In this document: positions 11,133 to 22,423 of the stretch, piece after piece
How the letters are laid out: every line of letters starts with the position of its first letter
How positions within the stretch are numbered: the first letter of the stretch is position 1
Assembly: GCA_000611715.1 (NCBI GenBank)
Contig: AZYM01000115.1
Span: 1 to 64,000 of the forward strand
DNA length: 64,000 nucleotides
Source: Scolecobasidium constrictum UM 578
Lineage: Eukaryota; Ascomycota; Dothideomycetes; Venturiales; Sympoventuriaceae
Reading direction: 5' to 3'
The notes under the pieces: model-generated
Databases searched by the model: none
Seen by the model: the letters and a program-made list of their open reading frames with translations, nothing else
Told to the model about the DNA's origin: nothing
Program-made: the position numbers and the translations under genes

Positions 11133-12020
11133 TTGCTAAACGATCTCGCTATGGCATCAGAGACAAAGGAGATGACTTCCGTCGAATCGGCACCCAAAGC
11201 AGAGTTCGATGAGCCGTCATGGCTCGGCAAAGACAACGAACGTCTCGCGTACTACGAGTTCAATCAAGATGGAACGGAAACAATCTTGCTACTGCATGGC
11301 GCGATGACCGGTGCTCCAGAATGGGATATGGTCATCCCTCATCTTCCGACACGATACCACATTCTGGCTGTGGACACGCCACTTCACAATCATTCCAAGG
11401 ATGTAGTTCTTAACAGCACGAATGCAGGCAGATCCGTCGGTACTTTACTCGAGAGTTTGGTGACCAGCAGAGCCAGAGAAGGTCAAGCACACATAGTGGG
11501 GCTGAGTATGGGCGCCCACCTTGGGCGACGACTTGCCGTTCAATGTCCATCGATAGTCAAGACCTGCTTTCTGTCGGGATATGCAAAACTGGATGATCTC
11601 CCATTACGAGACTACATTCCATACGCTGTCTATGCAGTGGAAAGCATCGGTACAATGATTCCCAAGCAATGGATCGATGGTATTGAGTTCGCCACGGACA
11701 CTCAAACACCAAAGAACTTTGCGCATTTCAAGAAAGTTTGGAACATGATCATGGATAATGAAGACATCAAGGACGCAGCATGGAGCGCTCGAACACTTGT
11801 CGTGGCTGCGACGAAGGGTGGTTTGATCCCAACGAATGATTCTCTCAAAGATGCTCAAGCACTGGCAAAGCTCGCTCAAGAAGGCAACGGACACAGGAGA
11901 GTTGTTCAAAACAAGACTATCCGACACGCGTGGTCTAGGCAGCTTCCAAAGCTGTTTGCTGATGCCGTAACTTGTTGGATACAATGTGGGCCGCTGCCAG
12001 ATACTTTTGAGGCAATATGA
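11133..12020 (+). CDS. Alpha/beta hydrolase
   Basis: An intronless gene of 295 aa (289 if the ATG at 11151 is used, which seems equally plausible). It shows the canonical order of an alpha/beta hydrolase: the oxyanion-side LLLHG at about 53-56, the nucleophile elbow GLSMG with Ser125, and a late His at about 265 (RHAW) as the likely catalytic base. The acid is not certain. No signal peptide is seen, so it is probably cytosolic. Substrate unknown: an ester or lactone is typical of the family. The layout beside a divergent SDR and two transporters suggests detoxification or small-molecule metabolism. Confidence 0.82.
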   Translation: MLNDLAMASETKEMTSVESAPKAEFDEPSWLGKDNERLAYYEFNQDGTETILLLHGAMTGAPEWDMVIPHLPTRYHILAVDTPLHNHSKDVVLNSTNAGRSVGTLLESLVTSRAREGQAHIVGLSMGAHLGRRLAVQCPSIVKTCFLSGYAKLDDLPLRDYIPYAVYAVESIGTMIPKQWIDGIEFATDTQTPKNFAHFKKVWNMIMDNEDIKDAAWSARTLVVAATKGGLIPTNDSLKDAQALAKLAQEGNGHRRVVQNKTIRHAWSRQLPKLFADAVTCWIQCGPLPDTFEAI

Positions 12021-12409
12021 GCAATTTTACTGGGTGGAACTTCGCGAATCGTCATACACCACGATTGATCTTGTTAACTCACCTGGTTCCTGTCATTTGA
12101 GCAATCCCCGAGTACGATCGCTACATAACATGATCATTACTCGCGGCACGGCAGAGGCAGACAGCCTTTTTCTAGCGTGGCCCCCAAATACAGAGCCAGA
12201 ACGGGCCGAATAGGACGTGTGTAGATTAGAAGATCTAGACAGCGAGGATCTCTCTGACTTCACTTATTTCTCATTCATCGGCAGCTCTTTATTGCCATTC
12301 GGATTCCAATTGCATAACAGGTCTGCAATTAGTGATCACTGGGCCTGTCAAGCTTCCCGGCGTTGACAAGAGAAGCTTGTCTCGGGCGACCCCTGAGCCC
12401 TGGTTTACG
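12021..12409. other. Intergenic, nothing recognised
   Basis: 3' region of the hydrolase and promoter of the next gene. The frame of the next gene is open back to an ATG at 12332, which would add 26 residues. Confidence 0.45.
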
Positions 12410-13228
12410 ATGGCCCCAGCGCCCTATTCAGATCTTGAAGTCGCGCCTTCAACACACCGCGACAGCACACTCGAAGTGTATGAGAAAGAAGGCGGGAACG
12501 ACACCTACAAAGAAGCGCACGAGTCGCACGCAGCATACTATGGCGCAGCAGAAACCCCAACCTCGGATCGCGCGTCGAGAAGGATTTGCGGGCTCCCTGC
12601 GAAGCGATTTTGGCTGATCGCAGCAGTTGTTGCCATCGTCATTATTGCTGCTGCAGTTGGCGGAGGAGTAGGTGGTAGCCTTGCAGGCAAAGGTAGCTCT
12701 TCGTCAGCCTCAGCCAGCGAAAGTGCTGCCAGCGTGATAGCAGCCGTGACAGGTGCAGGCGGATCCTCCTCAAGCTCGTCGATAATAGCGAGTATCACAA
12801 GCGCGCCGACTCCAACCAAATCCATCGTCACCACATCTACAGCATTCGGGACCACGACGCTGTATCCAGACTGCCCTTCGAGCAACGACACGATATACCG
12901 AGCCGCGAACAATGATGCGTACCTGTATCGCAAGATCTGTGGAGATGCGTATTTGAACGCGGACAATGGCTTTCCATCAGTCAATGAGCAGTCAAGATCG
13001 CTGGACGCGTGCATAAATTTGTGCACTGCGTACAACATTGCAGAGCAAGCCGATATTGCTTCCGGCGCGAAGCCAGTATGCAACGCCGTATGCTGGCGAG
13101 CGACAATTGAGAACGATGATTATCCCGGGCAATGCTTTGGTTTCAGGACACAGAATTCAAGTTCCGACTTTGTGCTGAGTGGGGACAATCGCTGTGACAG
13201 TGCTGCTTGGATCAATCAAAGCTTTTAG
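12410..13228 (+). CDS. Single-pass glycoprotein with cysteine-rich ectodomain
   Basis: The product is 272 aa from the ATG at 12410, or 298 from 12332. The later start is chosen because MAPAPYSDLEV begins the conserved-looking cytosolic segment. Next come a basic patch (RRICGLPAKRF), one strong membrane helix rich in Val/Ile/Ala, a Ser/Thr/Ala-rich stalk suited to O-glycosylation, and a C-terminal domain with about eight cysteines spaced like small PAN/apple-type modules. There is no signal peptide, so the helix would act as a type II anchor with the cysteine domain outside the cell. A cell-wall sensing or adhesion role would fit this architecture but is not shown. No introns are needed. Confidence 0.72.
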   Translation: MAPAPYSDLEVAPSTHRDSTLEVYEKEGGNDTYKEAHESHAAYYGAAETPTSDRASRRICGLPAKRFWLIAAVVAIVIIAAAVGGGVGGSLAGKGSSSSASASESAASVIAAVTGAGGSSSSSSIIASITSAPTPTKSIVTTSTAFGTTTLYPDCPSSNDTIYRAANNDAYLYRKICGDAYLNADNGFPSVNEQSRSLDACINLCTAYNIAEQADIASGAKPVCNAVCWRATIENDDYPGQCFGFRTQNSSSDFVLSGDNRCDSAAWINQSF

Positions 13229-14078
13229 CCATTGCGGCACGCTTACCACGCATTGACAGTTGTGCTGGGCGCAAGTCATTCTTCGCGTACACAGGCTCCA
13301 TCTGATAGAATAAATGTCCTTCGTTGGATGCACGTATGGCACCTACGGTCGTGGAAGCTCGGTTGCAGGCATAGCTCATTCCTGCAGGCCAGACCTCCTA
13401 CAGATATCCTCTCAGCAGCAGGCGACTCAGCGCCAATGCTATGGACGAGTCAGCGGATCGCAAGGAGGGCTGATTGTGCAGTCCTATCGCGAATTTCAGT
13501 CCTTTTGCAGCATCAGCATCAATGTGAAGCTTCGGCACTTCTCTCGGCATATTAGCCAGCGAGCTGTGAGAGCATGGGGGAGTCACTCCAACTACAAATT
13601 CGCACCCTCATATGAATGACACCACACGGCTAACATATTCCATCCTCTCCACGCCAAAACGCCAAAAACCTTAGGATCAGCAGATCACTATGTCAGACAT
13701 GCACAGCGCGACCACTGCATCTGCCCCAGATTTTCGCATGCAACCCCAGTGCCAAGGCGGATAGTGGTCTTGACTGCTTCTTGGCCTCGGTAGCTATCCC
13801 ACCGCGCTGCACACAATGTCCAGATATAACCGAAAGTCCACAGCATAAACTTTGTGCCCAGCCTCGATGTCACACCATGGGTGCTTCTTGGCTTCGGATG
13901 ACTGGCGAGCGCGAATGGGATCGACGGCGTGGTTCCATGGTGAGGATCCGATAGTCTGGGGTAGCTCGAGGATGGAGTTCAGATCGCCTATATGCATCTG
14001 TATATGAGGGGAGACCCAACCCGTGTGTGAAGCGAGTCACGGTTCATTTGGCGATTCTGAGCGTCGATATACTTCAAG
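13229..14078. other. Intergenic, nothing recognised
   Basis: 850 bp without a supported gene. Short overlapping frames occur on both strands, none with a domain or a plausible splice partner. Confidence 0.5.
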
Positions 14079-15863
14079 ATGCGCGAAGCAAATGTGCAAG
14101 TGGCTTCTGAGAAGCCCTCCGATCTTTATGTGGAACAAGGCGACTCCAATGAAAAGCTTGGACATGTCAGCACCAACATATCGTGGACGCCAGAGGAAGA
14201 GAAGACACTCGTGTACGTATGTTCCTGATCGACAAAGCAGATAATCTAACCTCGTACCTGCAGGAGAAAGATCGACTGGCATGTGTTTCCTATGCTGTGC
14301 ATCGTCTTTGCGATGTCTTTGCTGGATAGGACCAACATCTCAGCTGCGTATATTGCTGGTCTAGCTGAAGATCTCGAGCTCACTGCCGGAGCTCGATATA
14401 ACCTTGCGCTGCTCGTCTTCTTCATTGGTGAGTCCGTCATCTGCTGCCGAGAGTTGGCTTGATCTGACATCCTAATCAGGTTATGGTCTATTTGAGCTGC
14501 CATCAAACTATGTCATCCGTCGTGTTGGTGCTCGCTGGTGGCTGTCTTTCCTCATCATTGCCTGGGGTGCAATGGTGCTTGGAATGGGCTTCATCCACAC
14601 CTGGCAAGCTCTCACCGTTTTGAGAGCGTTCCTGGGTGTCTTCGAAGCTGGACGTGAGTGAAGCAACAAAAGACCGTGTGATCTCACTGACGTGATTGTC
14701 CAGTATTCCCCGGTGCAGTCTTCATCATTGGCAGCTGGTACAAGCAATACGAGACGGCAAGGCGAGTATCTATGTTTTACATGGCCGCCATGTTTGCATC
14801 CGGCTTTGGTCCAATCGTAAGCTCTCACCGTGACTGTCCTTATTCTACGAATATGGTCTGACAGGTCTTTTAGATTGCGTACGGTCTCTCCCTGATCTCC
14901 GTTGGTGACGGCATGTACGCCGCCGGATGGCGCTGGATCTTCATCATCGAAGGCATCATCACCATCGCCATTGGCTTCCTCGCTGTCTTCTTCATAGGAG
15001 ACTTCCCCGAGGACGCGCGTTGGCTGAGCGAGAAGCAGCGGGAGATCGCGCTGACGCGCGTGCACGTTGATCAGTCGTCGCGTGCGAAGTATGAACATGC
15101 GACCGCGCGGCAGATCTTGCGCATGCTCGTTGATTGGAAGTTGGGTGTCTAGTGAGTGTTCCTGTCCTCAGATTTCGTGAAAGAAGCATGGCTGACATAG
15201 CCTGTGCAGTTGCATCCTTTATTTCATCGCTGCTTCGAGTGTATATTCGCTGGCTTTCTTCTTCCCAATTATCCTGCGCCAGGGCATGGGGTTCAGCTAC
15301 GCCAAAGCTCAGCTCCTCTCTTCTCCTCCATACGTAAGTTGAACTCGTTCGACCCCCTCAACTATTTGATCTAACAGGTTTAGGTCTTTGCTGTCTTCGC
15401 AAGTCTGGGAATGGCCTGGATCTCCGATCGCATACGCATCCGATGGATCATCATGTGCACTCAAGCCGTCATGGCAATCATTGGCTTGCTGATCATCCTC
15501 TATGTCCCAACGCCTGGCGTCCGATACTTCGGAATGTTCCTTGCTGTATGGGGAACGCAAGCCAACGTGCCATCAACCCTTGCCTATGGTCAAAATCAGA
15601 CGCCACAAATCGCAAAGAGAGGTGTCGTGAGCGCGGCGATGATCAGTGTGGGTGCCATCGGTGGTGTCTGCGGAAGCACAATCTTCAGGAGCCAGGATGC
15701 GCCCAGATATTTTCCGGGCATGTGGGCGACCATTGGTATGCAGTTCCTTTACATTGGCTTAACGACTACCATGTCCTTCTTCTTCAAAGCGAGGAATAAG
15801 AAGGCGGATCAGGACGAGTCGTTGCAGCTTGAGGCTACGAAGGACTTCAGATATGCTCCATAG
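14079..15863 (+). CDS. MFS transporter, anion:cation symporter (allantoate permease-like) family
   Basis: Seven exons: 14079-14212, 14264-14427, 14480-14653, 14704-14816, 14874-15151, 15210-15333 and 15384-15863, giving 488 aa. The introns are 50-58 nt and every junction keeps frame. The family is shown by RKIDWHV followed by LLDRTNISAAY in helix 1, GYGLFELPSN in helix 2 and RAFLGVFEAG near helix 4, hallmarks of the ACS (Dal5/Tna1-type) group. The middle loop contains EDARWLSEKQR. The second half carries further membrane helices. It should import an organic anion such as a vitamin, ureide or carboxylate across the plasma membrane; the substrate is unknown. It converges on the GST-like gene, with 79 bp between the stop codons. 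Confidence 0.88.
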
Positions 15864-15942
15864 AAGGGTATCATCTCATTAAAAGACCTGTGAGATGCAT
15901 GAGAAAGGGTGCTCAGGCTGAGATCCGAACAAAAACTTGGTT

Positions 15943-16812
15943 CTATCTTGGCTGCGGCCAACTAAACCGAATGTTATCATTCTCCAAGCCTTGTTGAACG
16001 ATCCCAATTGCTCCATTCTTGATCATGAACTCGAGCCTGTGGTCCCTATATTCTCTTCTCCGTCCTGCACCTTTCTTCCAAGTCTCGGGACCCATCGCAG
16101 CCATCCTCGGTGCTGCTTCTCGAACTTCTTCCCAGGTCTCTTTCACTGCATCGACCTTGCCCATTCGCTCGTGCCACTTCTGCAACGGCGTCCCCTCCTC
16201 AGGACCATTCCCGTTGACCACAGATCGATTCAGCATAGGCGCCACGCAGATATCAGCGTACCCGACCTTCTCTCCGCTGAAGAAGTCCGCGTCGCCCAAC
16301 TGTTCGGCAAGCCATTCAAGGATTTGCGCTGTCTGCTCCTTCACCACCTTATTCAAGCGATCGGCCTCAGATCCTTCCGCGCGCTTGAACCAATTCACTT
16401 CGCCGTACGCCCAATTGATCGCTTCGTAGTGCGTGTCACACACCTCCTCGATCATCCTTGCCTTCGCTTTCATCTCTGGGCTATCCCCTCCCGCAGGGAA
16501 CAGGGAAGGATACGTGTGATTCGTGTACTTGTCCTCCAAATACATCAGGATAGCCGTCGAGTCAAATACTTTGAAGTTGCCGTCAATCAAGGCAGGGACT
16601 TCCATGCGCGGATTGGCAGAGGCGAAGTCTGCATCTGCTTGACCGGAACCGAGATTTGGAGGTGTGTACAATTTGAAAGGCAGATTCTTCAGCCTCAGGG
16701 CGGTGCGTACTTTCTGCGCATACGAGGACATCGCAACATCGTAAAGGGTGAGGTCTGGCTCTGAGGTTGGCGATGATGCCGTGCTGTGCAGGGTGAGCTT
16801 TGCGGTTTCCAT
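15943..16812 (-). CDS. Glutathione S-transferase-like protein
   Basis: The product is 289 aa from the ATG at 16812. The frame is open upstream to 16938, but that extension is low-quality sequence and the later Met fits better. The N-terminal thioredoxin-like domain begins at about residue 20 (TLYDVAMSSYAQKVR) and includes RMEVPALIDG and the glutathione-contacting DSTAILMYLEDK. A helical C-terminal domain follows, with GEKVGYADICVAP as the typical GST hydrophobic-core segment. It probably conjugates or isomerises an electrophile in the cytosol. It may take part in detoxification alongside the neighbouring transporters, which is an inference from context. Confidence 0.85.
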   Translation of the reverse strand: METAKLTLHSTASSPTSEPDLTLYDVAMSSYAQKVRTALRLKNLPFKLYTPPNLGSGQADADFASANPRMEVPALIDGNFKVFDSTAILMYLEDKYTNHTYPSLFPAGGDSPEMKAKARMIEEVCDTHYEAINWAYGEVNWFKRAEGSEADRLNKVVKEQTAQILEWLAEQLGDADFFSGEKVGYADICVAPMLNRSVVNGNGPEEGTPLQKWHERMGKVDAVKETWEEVREAAPRMAAMGPETWKKGAGRRREYRDHRLEFMIKNGAIGIVQQGLENDNIRFSWPQPR

Positions 16813-17574
16813 GCTGGATGGACGATGTTGTGTAGACTCAATGTATGGTAGTTTAGTAAGAATTTGAATCTCACTGTCCCAAACGTAGATGGATTCGCGA
16901 GGTTTGTGCGCAGTCTGCTGTTGGACAGGATGTGCCACGATGATCCCAGCCCTCTGTCTCCAAATTCTTCTTTATCCTCTCAATCCAGGCTCTTCATGTT
17001 CTGATTTGAATCAAATACTACAAGAAATAGTCAAGCTCGTACAAGCCTGTCAGCAGGTTTTCTTGTCTTATGTACCTGACCTTAGCTGCACGATGAGCCC
17101 CACCAAGAACAAGCGAAGAACGGCCGAAGCTTGATTCGCCGACAATTGCCTCATCGTCATCGGGCAGGTCAGACAAGATCGTGTTGCGCGTACACGATAA
17201 CGTTAGGAGTCCTGGACCATGTTTGCCAAGTGCTCGAAGATGTAGGACGTAGCTCTGTCATGGTATGGCTGGTGCCGAATGAAAACTGCCATGGAGACTT
17301 CGGGAAGTCAGCGCGAGCAGTATTGGACCTTGAACGTCGTCGAATGACAGAATTCTGCTCGTCCTCCCGTGGAGATCCTGCCATCCTCGTAAGGAATGAT
17401 TAAAGAATTGCCGGGTAACCTTTCGTGTGGAGATTTATCTATGGAGTCATCTCCGATACCGGCAGGGATTTGTGCTTCAGATCTGGATCAGATCTGAGTT
17501 GCAGAACTTAAGACGGTGAAACACACAACATCACAACAGCATACCTTCGAAGCGCATCTGTGGAGGCAAAGAAC
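16813..17574. other. Divergent intergenic region, GST-like / BUD32
   Basis: 762 bp. A short open frame at 17131-17403 has no recognisable content. No TATA box is obvious. Confidence 0.45.
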
Positions 17575-18357
17575 ATGGCTACCGAGACGTCGACCCTTAC
17601 GATCAACACGCGCCCCTCACTACCTCCTCCCTTCGACACCACACCCACCACAGATGTCTCTCTCATAACTCAAGGCGCCGAAGCGCTTCTCTACCGCACG
17701 ACCTTCCTCACCTCATCGCAAAAAGTAGCACTGAAACATCGACCTCGAAAATCCTACCGACACCCTACACTCGACACCCGCCTCACAAAACAACGTATTC
17801 TCGCCGAAGCGCGCGTGCTGGTTCGGTGTAGGCGCGAAGGTGTATCGGTGCCGGCAGTCGTTGCGCTAGATTGGGAAGAGGGATGGCTGGCGTTAGAGTG
17901 GATTGAAGGACGAACTGTGAGGGCATGCTTGGACGAGGTGCTGAAGGGACGGGAAGACGAGGGAGGAGATGTGGTGAGGGAGCTCATGGGACGAGTTGGG
18001 AGAGCAGTAGGGAGGATGCATGAGGTTGGCGTCGTGCACGGAGATCTGACCACGAGCAATCTGATGGTGAGGAGTGGCGGCACGGAAGGAGCAGTCGAGG
18101 TGGACCCAGAGCAGAATCTGAAAGGCGAGATTGTGATCATAGATTTTGGGCTGGCAGTGCAGACAGTACAGGATGAGGACAGGGCAGTAGATCTGTACGT
18201 GCTTGAACGCGCATTTGGCAGCACACATCCGCAAGCAGAGGGTCTCTTTCAGGAAGTGCTTAGAGTGTACGGGGAGAGCTTCAAGGGCGCGAAGACTGTG
18301 CTGAGAAGATTAGACGATGTACGGTTGCGAGGTAGAAAGAAGAGTATGATCGGGTGA
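17575..18357 (+). CDS. BUD32: KEOPS complex serine/threonine kinase/ATPase Bud32 (PRPK)
   Basis: The product is 260 aa from the ATG at 17575; an in-frame ATG at 17560 would add five residues. It is an atypical small kinase. QGAEALLYR stands in place of a glycine loop, the VALKHRPRKSYRHP segment carries the catalytic lysine, HGDLTTSNLM lies at about 154-163 and the DFG motif at about 189-191. The C-terminus RLRGRKKSMIG is the conserved basic tail of Bud32. In the KEOPS complex it supports N6-threonylcarbamoylation of tRNA A37 and affects telomeres. The length and single exon are normal for fungi. Confidence 0.92.
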   Translation: MATETSTLTINTRPSLPPPFDTTPTTDVSLITQGAEALLYRTTFLTSSQKVALKHRPRKSYRHPTLDTRLTKQRILAEARVLVRCRREGVSVPAVVALDWEEGWLALEWIEGRTVRACLDEVLKGREDEGGDVVRELMGRVGRAVGRMHEVGVVHGDLTTSNLMVRSGGTEGAVEVDPEQNLKGEIVIIDFGLAVQTVQDEDRAVDLYVLERAFGSTHPQAEGLFQEVLRVYGESFKGAKTVLRRLDDVRLRGRKKSMIG

Positions 18358-20065
18358 AATGGCTTGTCGATCCTATTCTCTTTTCCAATCTCCGCTTTGA
18401 GGTTCTGTAGCCACGAAAATGTGTGTAGTTCTCCCATCCACAGGGCTGCGGCCAACATGTGGGAGCGCACGTGCGGCAAAAATAAGTCACAACATCATAC
18501 ACTACCAGCACAACAAGGCGATCAATACACAATAAATTTAGTGAAAAACGACTCAAATATTAAGACATGATCGACACAAGGCGGGAATGGTGCAAAAAGG
18601 AAGTGGGGGAGCGAGTATGTGCGAAAAAAGAATTATCACGTGCATCACGCCCGACGAGAGGCTCTACACCATTATTAGACCAATTTCGATGCATTGAACA
18701 CCAAGGTCACTCACCGAACTCTCAACCTTGAGATAACAAAGGCAGATAGCCTTAAAAGTCTCACGCGCTTCGAGATGGTTAGTTTATGGTCGACCAAGCA
18801 AGTAGACGTGGTAGTGTGTACCTAACCAATTGCTTGGGAAAGTTAGCTTCAGCGCAGACCAGCGGGAGACGTGCATGCTTACTGCCAGCCGGGCTGAGTA
18901 CGCCAAAGAAGCGTTCATTGGCCCGAGAAATTTCGTGTGTGCATATATGACATGTACATGCAAGCTCTGAGCACAGTATCTTGATTCGAGCCGTGATTCG
19001 CCACCGAACACGAAAAGTGGAGTTTCGCCCATGTCGATCCAAGCCATGCCTTCATCGAAGCGATTATGGGAAAGAATCTGTTGAGAGTAGAATCCGTGCC
19101 AAATACTCTATCAGAATCATGATCTATCGTGTAGGACATGTATGATGTAGAATGCTACGTTTCCCGAATGAATTGATCCTTGGAGTCCGTACTGATTCCT
19201 TTATGCTCTGTTCTGTTCAGATCCCTGCCAGTAAATGCATCATCGTTGCAAGCTTGCTTGTCAAGGAAATGTCAAGGAACTATGGCGGCCGACAACGTCC
19301 AGGCATTGGCCAAGAAACCATTAAACTGAGTATATCGAAACAAGCGAAGATCCATAGGAAGCATCTGAAGGAATACATTGCATGAGACAGACGTTTTGGT
19401 GCCGGAATTGCTTCGAGGCTGTCTGATTGCCCAATCAAGCTAGCTTTTCACGTGACCAGCGATCAAATTCTTCGCCAAGCAGACCATCCGCAGAAGCGAA
19501 TCTGTGCATAAATTCCTCAAGACAAAACGGAATCTAAGATGCAATTATATCCATCTGAACGTTCTCAGAACCTCCATTGATCGTCTAGGATCCTTGGGAC
19601 TGCGCTTCTTAATGCGCTATTGTTTGATTCCGAAAGCTGTGACATAATACATCCCCATCCGGACCTAGATGAATGCTCAATCATTCACTGGCCAGAATAC
19701 GTGTCATACCAGTCTTCAATGACTTTACTGCATCTCCGGATCTTACAACATACTGATTGACATCCAGAAGTTGCAACGAAGCCAGTCATCCACCAAGATC
19801 CGGCCTAGGACTCGATGCATGTGGCAATTTGTGCCGCTCCTCGTCTCAAGACAAACTATAGCTGGCATGGGCTAGTCGAAGAGGTCTCTCAGTCCATGCT
19901 GTGGCCAGTGAGTCCGTCAGACAGTGCCAGCAATGGACCGGTTTCAAAGGATGATGAGCGAGACACATGTATCAGACCGCTAGGAAGACAAGTTCATGGT
20001 GGTAGAGTTGGTGGCGTGCTCGAGGAATCACCATGTCGCAATCCGACCCAAATTAACCAAGCGCG
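18358..20065. other. Gene-poor stretch
   Basis: 1.7 kb in which no gene could be supported. Small open frames (for example around 18779-19047 on the minus strand and 19815-20132 on the plus strand) lack domains and convincing splice continuation. Confidence 0.5.
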
Positions 20066-21178
20066 ATGGATCGGGGCAGGTGCAGACGATGGTGTACCGA
20101 TCGCTCCACATTCGGATCCCGCCAGAGGCTGAAGCAGCTCGGCCCACTTGGTCTTCGTCTGATCGAGCGCGTTGAAGCAGCAGAACTCGCGCCGCGATTC
20201 CTCCCGACAGAATCGTCTCATCTCTGCCAGACTGACCCGCCTGATGGTTACGTTACACACGTCAAGACGATCCAGAGAATGGCGGAAAAGGAACTGAACG
20301 ATGCTGTGGCTGGCCGTAGCCCGAGGGCCCTGTACCTAAAGCTTGCCGCTTGCGTGAAAGTGGCTATTGCAGCGGAATCATGCAATAGCAAAGATTCATT
20401 CGTGTCTAGCTGGCATAGTGCTGTGCACTATCCACTCTTAGACCTGTCTTTTGACAACATGAGGAGGGATAAGGTTTTCGTGGAAGTGACGTGAGTACCT
20501 TTCCTTGGAGCATCGAGAGCGCGCTAAATGAATATACAGAACTTGTGGTCGACCGCATCATGTCTTCAAACCTACGTTCAAGAGCGATCAGCTCCTGGAC
20601 CAACGAGTCGACCATTGTGGCTATCTTGCCATCGCAAAAACAAGTCCGCTGTGTAGGACACTTTTGCGCCTCAAGTTAGACCATCAAACTCTGTTCAGTG
20701 GCTATGCTGTTGGTGGTACGGCTTCTACGCCAACAGCCTTACCGATTCTGGCGGCGGATGGTGATACTCTCTCGAAACGGCGGATAAAAGCTGTGCTAGT
20801 TTCGTCAACGGAGGCGGCTTGCTTCGGACAGGTTCTCGAGAAGCTGTCCACGACTGATCAAATGCCAGGCGGAGGTAGACCAGTTCAACTGAACTTCAAT
20901 GGTGCCTTCCAATCATCACGGTAGATCAGCATGAATGGACACTCTGGATAACACGGCGTTTCCCTTCAACAATCGTTGCGAGTAGCACACCACGATCACC
21001 AGTGAAGTTGCACAAGCTGTACCCAATCGGCGGTACACGGAGCGTGGAAGTCTTGTTCCGCTTGTCGCACCTAACCGATGTAATTTGCGAGTGGATCAAC
21101 GTGGAATATCACAAGTTTTGGGAAACTCTATTCGGTGAGTATGGCTTGCTGGCGGAGACGCGATCGGCTAGTTTATAA
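20066..21178 (+). CDS. Unrecognised three-exon gene
   Basis: Three exons join into one open frame of 337 aa: 20066-20490, 20540-20874 and 20925-21178. Intron 1 (49 nt) runs from GTGAGT to ACAG. Intron 2 (50 nt) runs from GTAGAC to GGTAG with a CTGAAC branch-like site and restores frame exactly. The joins support a real or recently functional gene. I recognise no domain: no signal peptide, no membrane helix, mixed composition. The strong donor-like GTGAGT at about 21135 may mean the last exon ends there and the gene extends further right. A TAA sits four codons before the chosen ATG, so the 5' end is either here or behind an unseen exon. Confidence 0.4.
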
Positions 21179-21856
21179 TCGACTGCGACTGGATAACATG
21201 AACGAGGACCAACGCAACGAGAGGTGATGACGAGGCAGTAGTCAGATGAGATGAGTTCCACGGTACCGTAGCGAGGCACAATCGTCCAACTTCCATGAGC
21301 TGAGAAATACTGTCAAGCTCATTGGAGCTGCCTGCGGTCACCTCGTACATATGCGACCACATGTCCAGCGCCACACCTTGCACCAAGGAGCTAGGTCACT
21401 GTGGTAATCCACATGCACCGGAAGCATCTAACATATCACGTAGAGAGAGTTCCGTCAACGGACTGTCTGGCTTCTGCACAGAATGGTGCATTGTGCCACA
21501 CGGGTGAAGGGTAAGAAGATCGGAAAGCAGTTTTGAATTGGGAATCGACGACCCATGATCGTGAGAGGTGCATATCACAATCGGCGTCTTGCTGGGCGCA
21601 ACGGCAACCACTTATCAAAGGTGATGCAGATGCGCACTACGTGGACCAGATTGGAGGAGAACAATTGAGTGGATGACCGGCAGACAATGGCAGCCTCGAT
21701 GGCCAACTTGATGCACACGTTGGAAGTAGTCCTTCGCTCTCGCTTCATTGATCGGATCGTATCTGATATGCAGCTCCTTTGTGCTGTGATCATCGGCGGC
21801 ATCCAACGTGATTGCCAGAAGAAGGATTGTGCAAACGTCTTGCGAGAGGCCTGGAA
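21179..21856. other. Intergenic, nothing recognised
   Basis: Short overlapping frames on both strands only. Confidence 0.45.
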
Positions 21857-22423
21857 TCACGCCAGGTCGAATACCAGTACCGCCTCGGTCATTTCGGTGA
21901 TCCGGTCCGCCTGCACTGTGATTTCGACGTTCTGCCAATGCTCCATCGGTGCCCCAGGTTGGTCTTGCTGCTCTTGCAACTTCCTGCGCAACATCGACAC
22001 ACTGCCAGTGAATGAGATCCCACGTTGAACGCATGCGAGTTGCAGTTCTTCGTGTCCCATTTGGCTGACAGCATTAGCGTCCTCAAGAGAAACTGCAAGA
22101 GGTGTCGGAAGTGTTGGTGCCAGCGAACGTGATAGGAGCAGTGGTATGACGGCGATCATGTAGAGGTAAATTTTGCACTCTGTGAAGTGCGTGGCCTGGA
22201 CCCAGATGATGCCATGGCGGAGCCTGTACTACTCTTCGGTGTATGGAGGGTACCAACGATGAGGAAACTGGGAGAGGCCGCGGGCCTTGTACGTTCCAGT
22301 GATGTGCCGATGACTGTATCGAAAACGGAAGCCATTGTACCAGGGACGCCCCGTGAGTGGGCAGATGATGTGACACTGGTGATAGTGGAGCATATCGACG
22401 CGCCCTCCGCGATCTGGTGGCAC
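21857..22423 (-). pseudogene. Decayed LETM1-like frame with one in-frame TAG
   Basis: One minus-strand frame is open from 22423 to 21857 except for a TAG at 22231-22229. Near the C-terminal part it reads GHEELQLACVQRGIS followed by a short hydrophilic helix (MLRRKLQEQ). This matches the ribosome-binding/SAP-like end of LETM1-family mitochondrial proteins, where the pattern EELxxACxxRGI...LRxxL is typical. The upstream part contains a hydrophobic segment (IYLYMIAVIPLLL). The full LETM1 architecture is missing and the frame stops soon after the motif. I read it as a relic. The motif is seen directly; the family call and decay are inferences. Confidence 0.33.
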
